In this document: piece by piece, positions 9,687 to 19,190 of the stretch
How the letters are laid out: the number at the start of each line of letters is the position of its first letter
Numbering within the stretch: the first letter of the stretch is position 1
Assembly (NCBI RefSeq): GCF_002093665.1
Contig: NZ_MRWE01000001.1
Location: 1 to 64,000 of the forward strand
DNA: 64,000 bases
Origin: Rouxiella badensis
GTDB taxonomy: Bacteria; Pseudomonadota; Gammaproteobacteria; Enterobacterales; Enterobacteriaceae
Reading direction: 5' to 3'
Program-made: the position numbers and the translations under genes
Notes under the pieces: generated by a model
Told to the model about the DNA's origin: nothing
The model's database searches: none
Seen by the model: the letters and a program-made list of their open reading frames with translations, nothing else

Positions 9687-11282
9687 TTAGTCGTTGATGC
9701 CCTGGCTGCGCAGGTAATCTTCGTAATTACCGGTGAAGTCAGTGATTTTGTTTGGCGTGATTTCAATGATACGCGACGCCAGTGAACTCACGAACTCGCG
9801 GTCGTGGGAAACGAAGATAAGTGTGCCTTCGTACATTTCCAGCGCCATGTTCAGCGATTCGATAGATTCCATATCAAGGTGGTTGGTGGGTTCATCCATA
9901 ATCAGGATGTTAGGGCGCTGCATCATCAGCTTGCCGAACAGCATACGGCCCTTTTCACCACCGGAAAGCACTTTCACTTTCTTCTTGATATCGTCCTGAC
10001 CAAACAGCAGACGGCCCAGAATACCGCGCACGGCCTGCTCGTCGTCCTTTTCGGACTTCCACTGGCTCATCCAGTCGAAAACGTTCAGCGAGTCGTCAAA
10101 CTCGTATTCGTGGTCCTGCGCGTAGTAACCAATTTTGCAGTTTTCAGACCATTTCACGGTCCCACTGTCAGGCTGAGCATCACCGACCAGCGTTTTCAGC
10201 ATGGTGGATTTACCCACGCCGTTGGCACCCAGAATCGCAACTTTTTCGCCAACTTCGAGCATCAGGCTGAAGTCTTTGAACAGCGGGCCGTTGTCGAAGC
10301 CTTTAGTAAGCTTTTCAACTTCCAGCGCGTTACGGAACAGTTTCTTGTCCTGCTCGAAGCGCATGTAAGGGTTCTGACGGCTGGAGGCCTTGATCTCGTC
10401 GAGCTGGATTTTATCAATCTGGCGCGCACGTGACGTTGCCTGCTTGGACTTGGAGGCGTTGGCGCTAAAGCGGCTAACAAAGGACTGCAGCTCGGCAATC
10501 TGTGCCTTCTTCTTGGCGTTGTCGGCAGTCAGACGTTCACGCGCCTGAGTTGCGGCCGTCATATACTCGTCGTAGTTGCCCGGATAAACGCGCAGCTCGC
10601 CGTAGTCCAGGTCAGCCATGTGGGTACAAACCATGTTTAGGAAGTGACGGTCGTGCGAAATGATGATCATGGTGCTGTTACGTTCGTTCAGCACCTGCTC
10701 GAGCCAGCGAATAGTGTCGATGTCGAGGTTGTTCGTTGGTTCGTCGAGCAGCAGAATTTCTGGGTCAGAGAACAGCGCCTGTGCCAGCAATACGCGCAGC
10801 TTGAAGCCTGGAGCGATTTCGCTCATCGGGCCGTAATGTTGCTCAACAGGGATACCGACACCCAGCAAAAGTTCGCCAGCACGCGACTCGGCGCTGTAGC
10901 CGTCCATTTCGCCGTAGGCAACTTCGAGGTCGGCCACTTTATAGCCGTCTTCTTCGCTCATTTCTGGCAAAGCGTAAATTCTGTCGCGCTCTTCTTTGAC
11001 TTCCCACAGCTCGGAGTGACCCATGATGACGGTGTCGAGAACGCTGTACTGTTCGAAGGCGAACTGGTCCTGACGAAGTTTACCGAGACGCTCGTTCGGG
11101 TCGAGCACGACGTTACCGCCGGAGGGAACAAGGTCGCCACCGAGGATTTTCATAAAGGTAGATTTGCCACAGCCGTTCGCGCCGATCAAACCATAACGGT
11201 TACCGCCGCCAAACTTAACGGAAATGTTTTCAAATAGCGGCTTGCTGCCGAATTGCATGGTGATGTTGTAAGTACTTAGCAC
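9687..11282 (-). CDS. ybiT: ABC-F family ATPase YbiT
   Basis: Soluble tandem-ATPase protein of the ABC-F translation-factor class, with no membrane domain. The 531 residues have Walker [10 protein letters not shown] near residue 34, then the linker between cassettes, rich in charged residues and expected to reach the ribosomal tRNA site. The second Walker A is GANGVGKST, with signature LSGGEKGRM and [10 protein letters not shown]. The start is GTG at 11282. E. coli YbiT is nearly the same length. It is known in the family to act on the ribosome; the precise role is unsettled. It stands alone. Confidence 0.93.
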   Translation of the reverse strand: MLSTYNITMQFGSKPLFENISVKFGGGNRYGLIGANGCGKSTFMKILGGDLVPSGGNVVLDPNERLGKLRQDQFAFEQYSVLDTVIMGHSELWEVKEERDRIYALPEMSEEDGYKVADLEVAYGEMDGYSAESRAGELLLGVGIPVEQHYGPMSEIAPGFKLRVLLAQALFSDPEILLLDEPTNNLDIDTIRWLEQVLNERNSTMIIISHDRHFLNMVCTHMADLDYGELRVYPGNYDEYMTAATQARERLTADNAKKKAQIAELQSFVSRFSANASKSKQATSRARQIDKIQLDEIKASSRQNPYMRFEQDKKLFRNALEVEKLTKGFDNGPLFKDFSLMLEVGEKVAILGANGVGKSTMLKTLVGDAQPDSGTVKWSENCKIGYYAQDHEYEFDDSLNVFDWMSQWKSEKDDEQAVRGILGRLLFGQDDIKKKVKVLSGGEKGRMLFGKLMMQRPNILIMDEPTNHLDMESIESLNMALEMYEGTLIFVSHDREFVSSLASRIIEITPNKITDFTGNYEDYLRSQGIND

Positions 11283-11416
11283 AGAGCTCGCTCTTAAGTT
11301 TAATTGAGTTACGTGATTTGGCGCGCATTATGCCATAAACAGGGGAAGAGATCGTGCGAAGTTTTGGTGAATTATTGCGCTATCCGTAGGAATAGCGCAT
11401 GTGAAAGCCTTAAAAC

Positions 11417-12277
11417 TTAGCTCACCAGGCTGCCAAAGAGACGTTTGAGGAGCGGTTTTCTTTTTTTGTTGCCGGAGGTGTTTTGCGACTGTTTATTGAA
11501 TTCGCCGAAGACCTCAGGATTGCGATAGTCGTCGATGGAATACCCTGCGGCAATTGCTTCATGATAGTACTGCTCAAACACGTCAGCGAGCTCCTGGCGC
11601 GGATGCGGCTCAATTCTGCCGTCAAACCAGTGTCCCTTCTGCTCGGCCTGCAAACGCGGCAGTGAAAACTGATGCGAGAACTGAGTATCCATCTTGGAGT
11701 AATGCACTGCCTTCAGCTGCTCAAGCGGGATGTCATCCCCGTCGATATTGCTATATTCCGCGCCCAATGGCTGAACTTTGTGCGGATTTTCCTCAAAGAA
11801 ATTTTGCAGCTTTTTATGGCCAAGGGGGTCGCGGTGCAACTGATGGATATCAGGCACAACCGCTTTGGCGGCCGCACAGTCCCACACTAGCTCACCCAGA
11901 CGCAGCTCTCTTCCTGCGCCGGAAGCCAGTATCGCCCGGCCTCCGCCGATCGGGTGATTCCACATCTCGGCAACGTCGCTCATGAACATGATGTCGGCGT
12001 CGAGATACAGTGCCCTTCCCTCAAAGTTGCAGTACGCCGGAATGCCCCAGCGAAAAGCCGAGAAAGGCGTTGCCCAACGATCGGTAGTCCAGCCACTGCC
12101 TTTGCCGTCGGAATACCAGAAACTGTCGGGGTTACGCGAAAGCCTCATCCATTCAATTTCAATCGGAATAGAAGAGTGTTTACGCAGACTGTATTCCAGC
12201 ACCATCATTTGTTCGAGATCACAATCGTTGGGATCGCAACCGACAAAAATACGCGCAACATGAGAAGAAGGGAGCAT
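11417..12277 (-). CDS. Glycosyltransferase-like protein (GT8-type fold)
   Basis: I do not recognise a named gene. The protein has an N-terminal nucleotide-sugar fold beginning RIFVGCDPNDCD, and a DxD-type metal site in LYLDADIMFMSD, followed by residues typical of GT8-like transferases. The C-terminus is basic (KKRKPLLKRLF) and may touch the membrane. I chose the ATG at 12277, which has AAAGGA at good spacing, giving 286 residues; an in-frame ATG lies eight codons upstream without a good site. It is monocistronic, with no lipopolysaccharide or capsule genes next to it. Acceptor and donor are unknown. Confidence 0.75.
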   Translation of the reverse strand: MLPSSHVARIFVGCDPNDCDLEQMMVLEYSLRKHSSIPIEIEWMRLSRNPDSFWYSDGKGSGWTTDRWATPFSAFRWGIPAYCNFEGRALYLDADIMFMSDVAEMWNHPIGGGRAILASGAGRELRLGELVWDCAAAKAVVPDIHQLHRDPLGHKKLQNFFEENPHKVQPLGAEYSNIDGDDIPLEQLKAVHYSKMDTQFSHQFSLPRLQAEQKGHWFDGRIEPHPRQELADVFEQYYHEAIAAGYSIDDYRNPEVFGEFNKQSQNTSGNKKRKPLLKRLFGSLVS

Positions 12278-12424
12278 ATAAATAATCCTTTTTACAATCA
12301 ACCCAGCAACAATTACACAATCTTAATAGATAGTTCAAATTGTGGAGAAGCGCAGGCGATTTTCATAATGATTTCTTAATTTTTCCCCAAACTAATGCAA
12401 AATAATTAAACGAAAGTTAAACGA

Positions 12425-12472
12425 ATAAAAAACCGCCGCAGGAATGCTCCTCTGCGACGGTTTTTTTATTGT
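12425..12472 (-). terminator. Terminator downstream of tsx
   Basis: ACCGCCGCAG pairs with CTGCGACGGT (one C-A mismatch) around a ten-base loop. T runs follow on both strands. It sits directly after the tsx stop on the leftward transcript. Confidence 0.8.
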
Positions 12473-12486
12473 TTTAAAACAATTAA

Positions 12487-13359
12487 TTAGAAACTGTAGC
12501 CGATCACTGCGTAGTAACCCCATCCGGTGGTCTTCGCCGTGAAGTTGCCGTTACCGAAGTTGAGTTCAGTTCCGTCAGCCCACTGACCGCCGTTATGGAA
12601 GTAACGCGCCACCAGCGAGTAGTGCCAGTGCGCATAGTTCAGCGCCAGGATGTGGCTTGAAGCGATGGAGTGGTTAGTGCGCGAGTAGTTTTCGTTGTCC
12701 GCCAGCTGCGAACCGAAATCGAAGTTAGTGAAACCGATGTAGCTGACCTTCCCGCCCCACATCTCACCCAGTGGCAAGAAGTATTTAACCTTGAAACGGT
12801 AGCCGTCCCACTGGTTCTCATTCGCTGCACCATAGTTCTGCCACTGGTATTTAGCATAAATATTCAGAGACAGGTTCAGCGGGGTGTAAGTGTTAACGTC
12901 GGTGCCCAGCCCCATATACCAGGTGTTCTGGCGGTTGGCGTTATTCGGCCCCATATCGTAGATATAGTTGTTGGCGAAATACCACTCTTTGAACGGACCG
13001 AAGCTCAGGTCTTTACCGGTCAGCTTATCGATAGAGAAACGCGGTTCAATCTCCATGAACAACGGAGAACCGACCCCCTTGTCCCACATACCGTTATCAT
13101 TGCCGTTGCCTGTGCCAAAGAATTTAGGCAAGTCAACATAACCGTAAAAATCAAACCAGTCTTTATGCGCGAAGGCTTCATACTCGAGATACAGATCGTT
13201 ATTTTCCTGCGGTCCAAAACGGGTGTGATAGCTGCCAACGACGTTGACGCTCTGATGCCACCAGTCGGAAACATATTGATCTTTGCCGTCGTCAGCAAGC
13301 GTTTGCGCGCTGTAAGAAGAAACGAGAAGTGCACCTGCTAGTAAAATTTTAGTTTTCAT
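12487..13359 (-). CDS. tsx: Nucleoside-specific outer-membrane channel Tsx
   Basis: Twelve-stranded outer-membrane barrel for nucleosides and deoxynucleosides. The 290 residues begin with a signal peptide (about 1-22, ending TLA). Long stretches match the E. coli protein, including [38 protein letters not shown] and [17 protein letters not shown]. It ends in the barrel-assembly signature with terminal Phe (YYAVIGYSF). A consensus CRP site lies about 220 bases upstream, in line with the CRP/CytR control known for tsx. It is single, with its own terminator. Confidence 0.96.
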   Translation of the reverse strand: MKTKILLAGALLVSSYSAQTLADDGKDQYVSDWWHQSVNVVGSYHTRFGPQENNDLYLEYEAFAHKDWFDFYGYVDLPKFFGTGNGNDNGMWDKGVGSPLFMEIEPRFSIDKLTGKDLSFGPFKEWYFANNYIYDMGPNNANRQNTWYMGLGTDVNTYTPLNLSLNIYAKYQWQNYGAANENQWDGYRFKVKYFLPLGEMWGGKVSYIGFTNFDFGSQLADNENYSRTNHSIASSHILALNYAHWHYSLVARYFHNGGQWADGTELNFGNGNFTAKTTGWGYYAVIGYSF

Positions 13360-13580
13360 GGGTTACCAGAAGCAATGAGAAAGCAACTCCCTGTATCAAG
13401 GAGACTGTGGGTGTTAAAAACGAACAAAAATGACAAGGCAAAATTCGGCAACATTCCGGGAAAAAACGCGTTCAAAAAAACGCCTTCTCAGAAAAATCTG
13501 TAGCCGCCCCTAGCGCCGCCTCTTAATTATCGATTCGGTCAACATTTGTCAATTTACGTTTCATTTTCATACACTCTTTA

Positions 13581-13596
13581 TGTGATCGATATCACA
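13581..13596. promoter_or_regulatory. CRP-cAMP site upstream of tsx
   Basis: TGTGA-TCGATA-TCACA is a perfect CRP consensus. It lies in the 302-base gap between tsx and the leftward ltrA-like gene, so tsx is the natural target. The rest of the gap is AT-rich with no gene seen. Confidence 0.75.
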
Positions 13597-13661
13597 TAAA
13601 GTTCATCTTTCTGTGATTCTGCTTTCTGGCTTCTGTCTTTTCAAAAAATGCTGCATAAATG

Positions 13662-14840
13662 CTATGGAGATGTTACTTCCGTTTTCCTGGCCCGCGAGAT
13701 GCTCTCCCATGCGGCGACTACAATGACAATAAGCGTCGTGAGCCCGTTTACCATCAGCACGTCAGTAACGAAACTGAACGGCACAAGCACAACCAACGCA
13801 GCGATGCCGACAAGATGTGATAACGGGATACGTTGATAAACAAAAAGTTTATAGACCGCATTGGCGCAGAGATAAACCAGAGGCCCGCCTATCAGCACGG
13901 CTGCCGTGAGGGTATTGATGTGGCTTGCTGGCTCGTTGATAACCCGCTCATTCGCCACCGCACAGACAATTATCGCGCCGACCAGCACCACGTGAACGTA
14001 GTGAAATCTGGCCCCCATTTTTCCGGGATCTTTCGCATGGACGATCGCTTCACTTCCGGCTTTACTGGAGGTATCAAAGTAAATCCACCACAGCGCCAAA
14101 CTGCCTACGAAGGCGACGAGTGAGGCAATAATCACCGGGGGAGTCCACGGCGTGAGCTCACTCAAGGTCGCGCCGGTGATCAAAATGGTTTCACCCAAGG
14201 CGACGATAACAAACAGCTGATTGCGCTCGGCGAGATGATGCCCGTCAATCGTCCACTCACGGCGGCTGCTTGAACGTCCCAATCCGGGTAGCGGAAAACC
14301 AAACATCGGTGACACATATTCGCACAGCACTGCGATGGCCCAGAGCAGCAGCCTGGTCTCACCCTGACAAACGCCACCCGCCAGCCAGAACACCGCCGAG
14401 ATAGACACCCAACCAAGAATACGTTTGAAATTGCCTGAGAGCGCATGTTGCCAGCCAAGCATGTTCAGCACGCACAGCGTACGCCCCACCTGTATCAGCA
14501 CCAGAAACAGAGCGAACACTCCCCCGCGTTGGCCAAAAGCCTCAGGGATTGCCGAGGACATAAACAGCCCCATCAGCATTACGGCAAACAACATCAGGCG
14601 CACGCTACGCAGATCAGGGTTAAACCAGTTGGTCACCCAGGCAGTGTACTGCCACGCCAGCCAGACCGCGAACCACATGACCAGCGTTTGCAGCGCGCCA
14701 GTCCAGCTGAGGTGATGCAGGAGATAATGTGAAAGCTGGGTGACCGCAAAGACATAGATGAGGTCAAACAGCAGTTCGGAATAGGAGACCGACGCTTCAT
14801 GGCCGTTGCGTTCACGCAGTAGCGGGTGGGATTGATTCAT
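13662..14840 (-). CDS. LtrA-family (low temperature requirement A) membrane protein
   Basis: Polytopic inner-membrane protein of the LtrA family; no biochemical role is established for it. I chose the ATG at 14840 (NQSHPLLRERNGHEASVSYS), preceded by GAGAGG; it gives 392 residues with about ten membrane segments. The family marks YSELLFDLIYVFAVTQLSH near the start and HHLAERNQLFVIVALGETIL in the middle are clear. It follows betA by about 100 bases, but a terminator lies between, so it probably depends on read-through or a promoter within the roughly 30 bases after the hairpin. It has no obvious tie to choline metabolism. Confidence 0.82.
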   Translation of the reverse strand: MNQSHPLLRERNGHEASVSYSELLFDLIYVFAVTQLSHYLLHHLSWTGALQTLVMWFAVWLAWQYTAWVTNWFNPDLRSVRLMLFAVMLMGLFMSSAIPEAFGQRGGVFALFLVLIQVGRTLCVLNMLGWQHALSGNFKRILGWVSISAVFWLAGGVCQGETRLLLWAIAVLCEYVSPMFGFPLPGLGRSSSRREWTIDGHHLAERNQLFVIVALGETILITGATLSELTPWTPPVIIASLVAFVGSLALWWIYFDTSSKAGSEAIVHAKDPGKMGARFHYVHVVLVGAIIVCAVANERVINEPASHINTLTAAVLIGGPLVYLCANAVYKLFVYQRIPLSHLVGIAALVVLVPFSFVTDVLMVNGLTTLIVIVVAAWESISRARKTEVTSP

Positions 14841-14873
14841 GGAAACCTCTCGGACGCTGAAAAGGACCAGACA

Positions 14874-14906
14874 TAAAAAAAGAGATAACCCGAGGTTATC
14901 TCTTTT
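14874..14906 (-). terminator. Terminator of the betIBA operon
   Basis: AGAGATAACC (14881-14890) and its complement (14894-14903) pair around a three-base loop. On the leftward strand this is followed by a T run (A run on the given strand from 14874). It ends betIBA just before the ltrA-like gene. Confidence 0.8.
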
Positions 14907-14943
14907 CATCATGCCTTAAGCGTTCTAGGCGGTAAATCTATGC

Positions 14944-16644
14944 TCAGGCGCTTTTTTTCAGCGTCACGGCCTTCAGGGGTTCGCCTCTGACCGGCGCACC
15001 GTCGGCCACATAATACTCGGCGGTGCTTTTCGGCAGCGCCTCGCGGCCCCGAATAGAATCGGCAATTTTCTCGGCGATCATGATGGTCGTCGCGTTCAGG
15101 TTGCCGGTGATTATCTGCGGCATGATGGATGCATCCACCACGCGCAGCCCCTGCATCCCGTGTACACGGCCCTGCCCGTCAACCACCGCCATCTCGTCGC
15201 TGCCCATTTTACAGGTACAGGATGGATGGAACGCCGTCTCGGCATGCTCACGCACGAAGGCATCAAGTTCTTCATCACTCTGCACCTCAATACCCGGACT
15301 GATTTCACGTCCGCGATAAGGGTCAAGCGCAGGCTGATTCATAATTTCGCGGGTGATGCGAATCGCGTCGCGAAACTCCTGCCAGTCCTGTTCGGTAGAC
15401 ATATAGTTGAACAGGATGCTCGGATGCTGGCGAGGATCCTTGGATTTCACCTGCACGCGGCCACGGCTTGGTGAACGCATCGAGCCAACGTGTGCCTGGA
15501 ATCCGTGCTCTTTCACCGCGTTGCTGCCGTTGTAGTTAATCGCCACCGGCAGGAAGTGATACTGAATGTTCGGCCAGTCGAACTCTTCGCGGCTGCGAAT
15601 AAAGCCACCGGCCTCAAACTGGTTGCTCGCGCCCACGCCGGTCCCGTTAAACAGCCATTCCGCACCGATTTTCGGCTGATTAAACCATTGCAGCGCCGGG
15701 TACAGCGACACCGGTTGTTTACAGCTGTACTGTAGATACATCTCCAGATGGTCCTGCAGGTTCTCACCCACGCCCGGAAGGTCATGAACCACGGGAATAT
15801 CCAGCGAAGTCAGCAATGCTGCCGGGCCGACGCCTGAACGTTGCAGGATTTGCGGAGAAGCTATCGCGCCGCTGCACAGCAGAACCTCACGTTTGGCACG
15901 CACCTCGATGGGATGCAGGTCGTCTCCCTTCATGTAGCTCACGCCGACAGCTTTCTTGCCGTCGAACAGGATGCGGTCAGTCAACGCGTGCGTCACGATA
16001 GTCAGGTTGGCGCGCGGTCTTGCCTGATCCAGATAGCCTCGCGCCGTGCTCGCACGACGGCCTTTTGGCGTCACGGTGCGGTCCATCGGACCGAAGCCTT
16101 CCTGCTGATAGCCGTTGAGGTCATCGGTGCGCGGATAACCCGCCTGTACGCCCGCCTCGACCATCGCGTGGAACAGCGGATTATTGCCGGTTTTCGGCGT
16201 GGTCACGCTGACCGGACCGTCCCCGCCGTGGAAATCATTCGCGCCGATGTCGCGCGTTTCCGCTTTACGGAAATACGGCAGGCAGTCCAGATAGCTCCAG
16301 TTTTCAAGGCCCGGTGCTTTCGCCCAGTTGTCGAAGTCCATCGCGTTACCGCGGATATAGCACATGCCGTTGATAAGCGATGACCCCCCCAGCCCTTTAC
16401 CCCGGCCACACTCCATGCGGCGGTTGTTCATGTGCGGCTCAGGGTCGGTCTCATAGGCCCAGTTATAGCGACGCCCCTGTAAAGGGAAAGCCAACGCGGC
16501 AGGCATCTGGGTACGGAAATCGGCACGATAGTCCGGACCGCCCGCCTCGAGCAGCAGCACGTTGACGCTGCTGTCTTCGGTTAATCGGGTCGCTAATACG
16601 TTACCGGCAGAACCGGCACCAATAATGATGTAATCGTAATCCAT
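14944..16644 (-). CDS. betA: Choline dehydrogenase BetA
   Basis: Membrane-associated FAD enzyme of the GMC family that oxidises choline to betaine aldehyde. The 566 residues begin with the dinucleotide fold [16 protein letters not shown]. They carry GMC signature 1 around [23 protein letters not shown] signature 2 around [14 protein letters not shown], and the C-terminal [10 protein letters not shown] with the active-site His. E. coli BetA is ten residues shorter. AGGAGATTTCA precedes its ATG. It is the last gene of betIBA; betaine aldehyde passes to BetB, encoded 26 bases upstream. Confidence 0.95.
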   Translation of the reverse strand: MDYDYIIIGAGSAGNVLATRLTEDSSVNVLLLEAGGPDYRADFRTQMPAALAFPLQGRRYNWAYETDPEPHMNNRRMECGRGKGLGGSSLINGMCYIRGNAMDFDNWAKAPGLENWSYLDCLPYFRKAETRDIGANDFHGGDGPVSVTTPKTGNNPLFHAMVEAGVQAGYPRTDDLNGYQQEGFGPMDRTVTPKGRRASTARGYLDQARPRANLTIVTHALTDRILFDGKKAVGVSYMKGDDLHPIEVRAKREVLLCSGAIASPQILQRSGVGPAALLTSLDIPVVHDLPGVGENLQDHLEMYLQYSCKQPVSLYPALQWFNQPKIGAEWLFNGTGVGASNQFEAGGFIRSREEFDWPNIQYHFLPVAINYNGSNAVKEHGFQAHVGSMRSPSRGRVQVKSKDPRQHPSILFNYMSTEQDWQEFRDAIRITREIMNQPALDPYRGREISPGIEVQSDEELDAFVREHAETAFHPSCTCKMGSDEMAVVDGQGRVHGMQGLRVVDASIMPQIITGNLNATTIMIAEKIADSIRGREALPKSTAEYYVADGAPVRGEPLKAVTLKKSA

Positions 16645-16670
16645 TGAAATCTCCTCTTGCGGTCGGCGGT

Positions 16671-18143
16671 TTAAAACACCGAACTAAATTCGCCCAGCTC
16701 AACCTGCACGGATTTGATTTGTGTGTAATGTTCGAGAGTACTCACGCCGTTTTCACGGCCTACGCCTGAATGTTTGTAGCCCCCCACCGGCATCTCTGCC
16801 GCCGATTCGCCCCAGGTGTTGATCCAACAGATGCCAGCCTCGAGCTGGTGAATCACCCGGTGCGCCGCATTCAGGTCGCGCGTCACCAGTCCGGCCGCCA
16901 GGCCAAAGTCAGTGTCATTAGCGCGACGCACCACTTCTTCTTCGCTTTCATAGGTCAGAATGCTCATGACCGGGCCGAAGATCTCTTCACGGACGATTTC
17001 CATGTCATCCGTGCAGTCGGAAAATACCGTGGGCGCAACGAAAGCGCCTTTGCCGTATTCGCCGTCGGTGACGCGGTGACCGCCCGCCAGCAGACGAGCT
17101 CCGTCCCGCTTACCGCTTTCGATAAAGCGCAGCACGTTTTCCATGTGCGGGAAGCTGACCAGTGGCCCAAAGTTGACCTGCTCGTCGGTCGGCAGGCCCA
17201 GCTTGATACGCTTGACGCGTTCAACGATTTTCCCTTCGAACTCGGCCTGCAAATGTTTTGGCACAAACACGCGCGTGCCGTTGGTGCACACCTGACCGGA
17301 GCTGTAGAAGTTGGCCATCATCGCGATATCCGCCGCCAGATCCAAATTGGCATCCGGGAAGATAATCAGCGGCGACTTGCCGCCCAATTCCATGGTCACT
17401 TCTTTCAGCGTCGAAGCTGAGGCGCTCGACATCACCTTCTTGCCGGTAACCACGCCGCCGGTGAAGGAGATTTTTGCGATCCCCGGATGCTCGGTCAGAT
17501 ACTGTCCAATCTCGGCCCCGTTACCGGTCAGCACGCTAAACACGCCGTCCGGCACACCCGCTTCGGTATAGATTTCAGCCAGCTTGAGCGCGGTTAGCGA
17601 GGTAACCTCACTCGGCTTGAAGATCATGGCGTTACCCGCCGCCAGTGCCGGTGCAGACTTCCACAACGCAATCTGAATCGGATAGTTCCAGGCACCGATA
17701 CCGGCGACCACGCCCAGCGGCTCACGACGCGTATAAACGAACGAGGTGTCGCGCAGCGGGATCTGCTGGCCTTCGATGGCCGGGATCAGACCGGCGTAAT
17801 ATTCCAGCACGTCGGCACCGGTGACGATGTCCACGGCGGTGGTTTCAGACAGCGGTTTTCCGGTGTCCAGCGTTTCAATTTGCGCCAGTTCGTCGTTGCG
17901 TTCACGCAGGATATCCACGGCTTTGCGCAGGATGCGGGAGCGCTGCATGGCTGTCATCGCGGCCCAGACTTTCTGTCCCTTCTGCGCCGCTTCTACCGCA
18001 CGGTCAAGATCTTCGCGGGACGCAGAAGCAATCTCGGCGAGGATTTCACCGTTGGCCGGGTTGATGGCCGGAAAAGTTTCACCGCCGGTGCTGTCCTGAT
18101 AGCGACCGTCGATATAAAGTTTTTGCATGCCAAAGCGGGACAT
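16671..18143 (-). CDS. betB: Betaine-aldehyde dehydrogenase BetB
   Basis: NAD(P)-dependent aldehyde dehydrogenase converting betaine aldehyde to glycine betaine, the osmoprotectant. It has 490 residues, the family length. The general-base Glu is in [11 protein letters not shown] and the nucleophile Cys in [12 protein letters not shown], roughly residues 252 and 286. The coenzyme loop [19 protein letters not shown] is typical of BetB. CAGGAGAACTT precedes the ATG. It lies between betI and betA on one transcript. Confidence 0.95.
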   Translation of the reverse strand: MSRFGMQKLYIDGRYQDSTGGETFPAINPANGEILAEIASASREDLDRAVEAAQKGQKVWAAMTAMQRSRILRKAVDILRERNDELAQIETLDTGKPLSETTAVDIVTGADVLEYYAGLIPAIEGQQIPLRDTSFVYTRREPLGVVAGIGAWNYPIQIALWKSAPALAAGNAMIFKPSEVTSLTALKLAEIYTEAGVPDGVFSVLTGNGAEIGQYLTEHPGIAKISFTGGVVTGKKVMSSASASTLKEVTMELGGKSPLIIFPDANLDLAADIAMMANFYSSGQVCTNGTRVFVPKHLQAEFEGKIVERVKRIKLGLPTDEQVNFGPLVSFPHMENVLRFIESGKRDGARLLAGGHRVTDGEYGKGAFVAPTVFSDCTDDMEIVREEIFGPVMSILTYESEEEVVRRANDTDFGLAAGLVTRDLNAAHRVIHQLEAGICWINTWGESAAEMPVGGYKHSGVGRENGVSTLEHYTQIKSVQVELGEFSSVF

Positions 18144-18189
18144 AAGTTCTCCTGTTTCAAAGCGGGCGACAAAGTGAAGGCATTGACCT

Positions 18190-18783
18190 TCAGCGTGCGG
18201 CAGACTGCGCCAGTGATTCGATGTAGCGATGCGTAATCAGCAACGCTTCCTGACGGTCAAACACCTGGTGACTCAGTGCGCTGCGTAACCACAAACCGTC
18301 AATCAGTCCTGCCAGGCCTTTCGCCGCCAGACGCGCCTCGTGATGAGGTAAAAATCGTCGAAATTCGACGCATAGATTCGAGTAGAGCCTTCTACTGTTG
18401 ACCTGCTGCAAACGGTACAGCTGGGGGTGATGCATGCTGCTGGCCCAAAAGGCCAACCAGGTTTTCATCGCCGGATCGTTGGTCTGCCCTTCATCAAAGT
18501 TTGCCTGTGCAATCGCCCGTAAACGCGCGGTCGGCGCATCGTCGTTAAGCGTAGCCAGTCGTTGCTTAACGCTGTCGCCGAGGTGGCTCAGCAGATAACG
18601 CATCGTCGCCTCGAGCAGTCCGTTCTTGTCACGAAAATAGTGACTGATGATGCCGTTGGATACGCCCGCTCGACGGGCAATCTGGGCAATCGAGGCGTCA
18701 TGCATGCCAACCTCGTTCACGGCGGCAAGCGTCGCATCAATTAACTGCTGCCGCCGAATCGGCTGCATTCCAACTTTTGGCAT
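18190..18783 (-). CDS. betI: Choline-responsive TetR-type repressor BetI
   Basis: Represses the bet genes until choline is present. I chose the ATG at 18783 ([20 protein letters not shown]), matching E. coli BetI; a GTG three codons upstream is also open. The 197 residues hold a TetR helix-turn-helix ([20 protein letters not shown]) and a ligand domain with [20 protein letters not shown]. It is first in betIBA and divergent from betT, across a gap with a 14-base palindrome that is its likely operator. Confidence 0.94.
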   Translation of the reverse strand: MPKVGMQPIRRQQLIDATLAAVNEVGMHDASIAQIARRAGVSNGIISHYFRDKNGLLEATMRYLLSHLGDSVKQRLATLNDDAPTARLRAIAQANFDEGQTNDPAMKTWLAFWASSMHHPQLYRLQQVNSRRLYSNLCVEFRRFLPHHEARLAAKGLAGLIDGLWLRSALSHQVFDRQEALLITHRYIESLAQSAAR

Positions 18784-18880
18784 TGACTCCACTCCTGAAA
18801 ATGGCGTGATGAAACGGCTGTATTGATGCCTGTTTCAATTTTATTTAACGCCGGAACTGTCCCTATTAAACTTTTTTTTG

Positions 18881-18894
18881 ATTGAACGTTCAAT
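18881..18894. promoter_or_regulatory. Likely BetI operator
   Basis: ATTGAACGTTCAAT is a perfect 14-base palindrome flanked by T and A tracts, in the 407-base divergent betI/betT gap. It resembles the BetI box as I remember it from E. coli and Vibrio. A shared operator would let BetI control both transcripts. No further gene is seen in the gap. Confidence 0.65.
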
Positions 18895-19190
18895 AAAAAA
18901 TGAATATATTTTATTACCGTCTGGTAACGAATTTGTAGAAACATTGAGGCAAATTCTTTCACAAGCGGTTGATAAAAAGCAGGTTACTGGCAATATCAGA
19001 ACTTGCTTATTTTCAGGTCGATGAAGGCGTTTTAAAGCCAGTGCACTCAGCGGATCTCCTGTCAGGACATTTTTTTAGCGTCATAAACCTTGTCCCCGGT
19101 GTTCTTGATATGCGCTAAGGCGCGCTGCTTTTAAACACCACTCCCGACCTTGTGTTTTGTCTTTTATGACCTTTGGAAAACGGGAAAACG

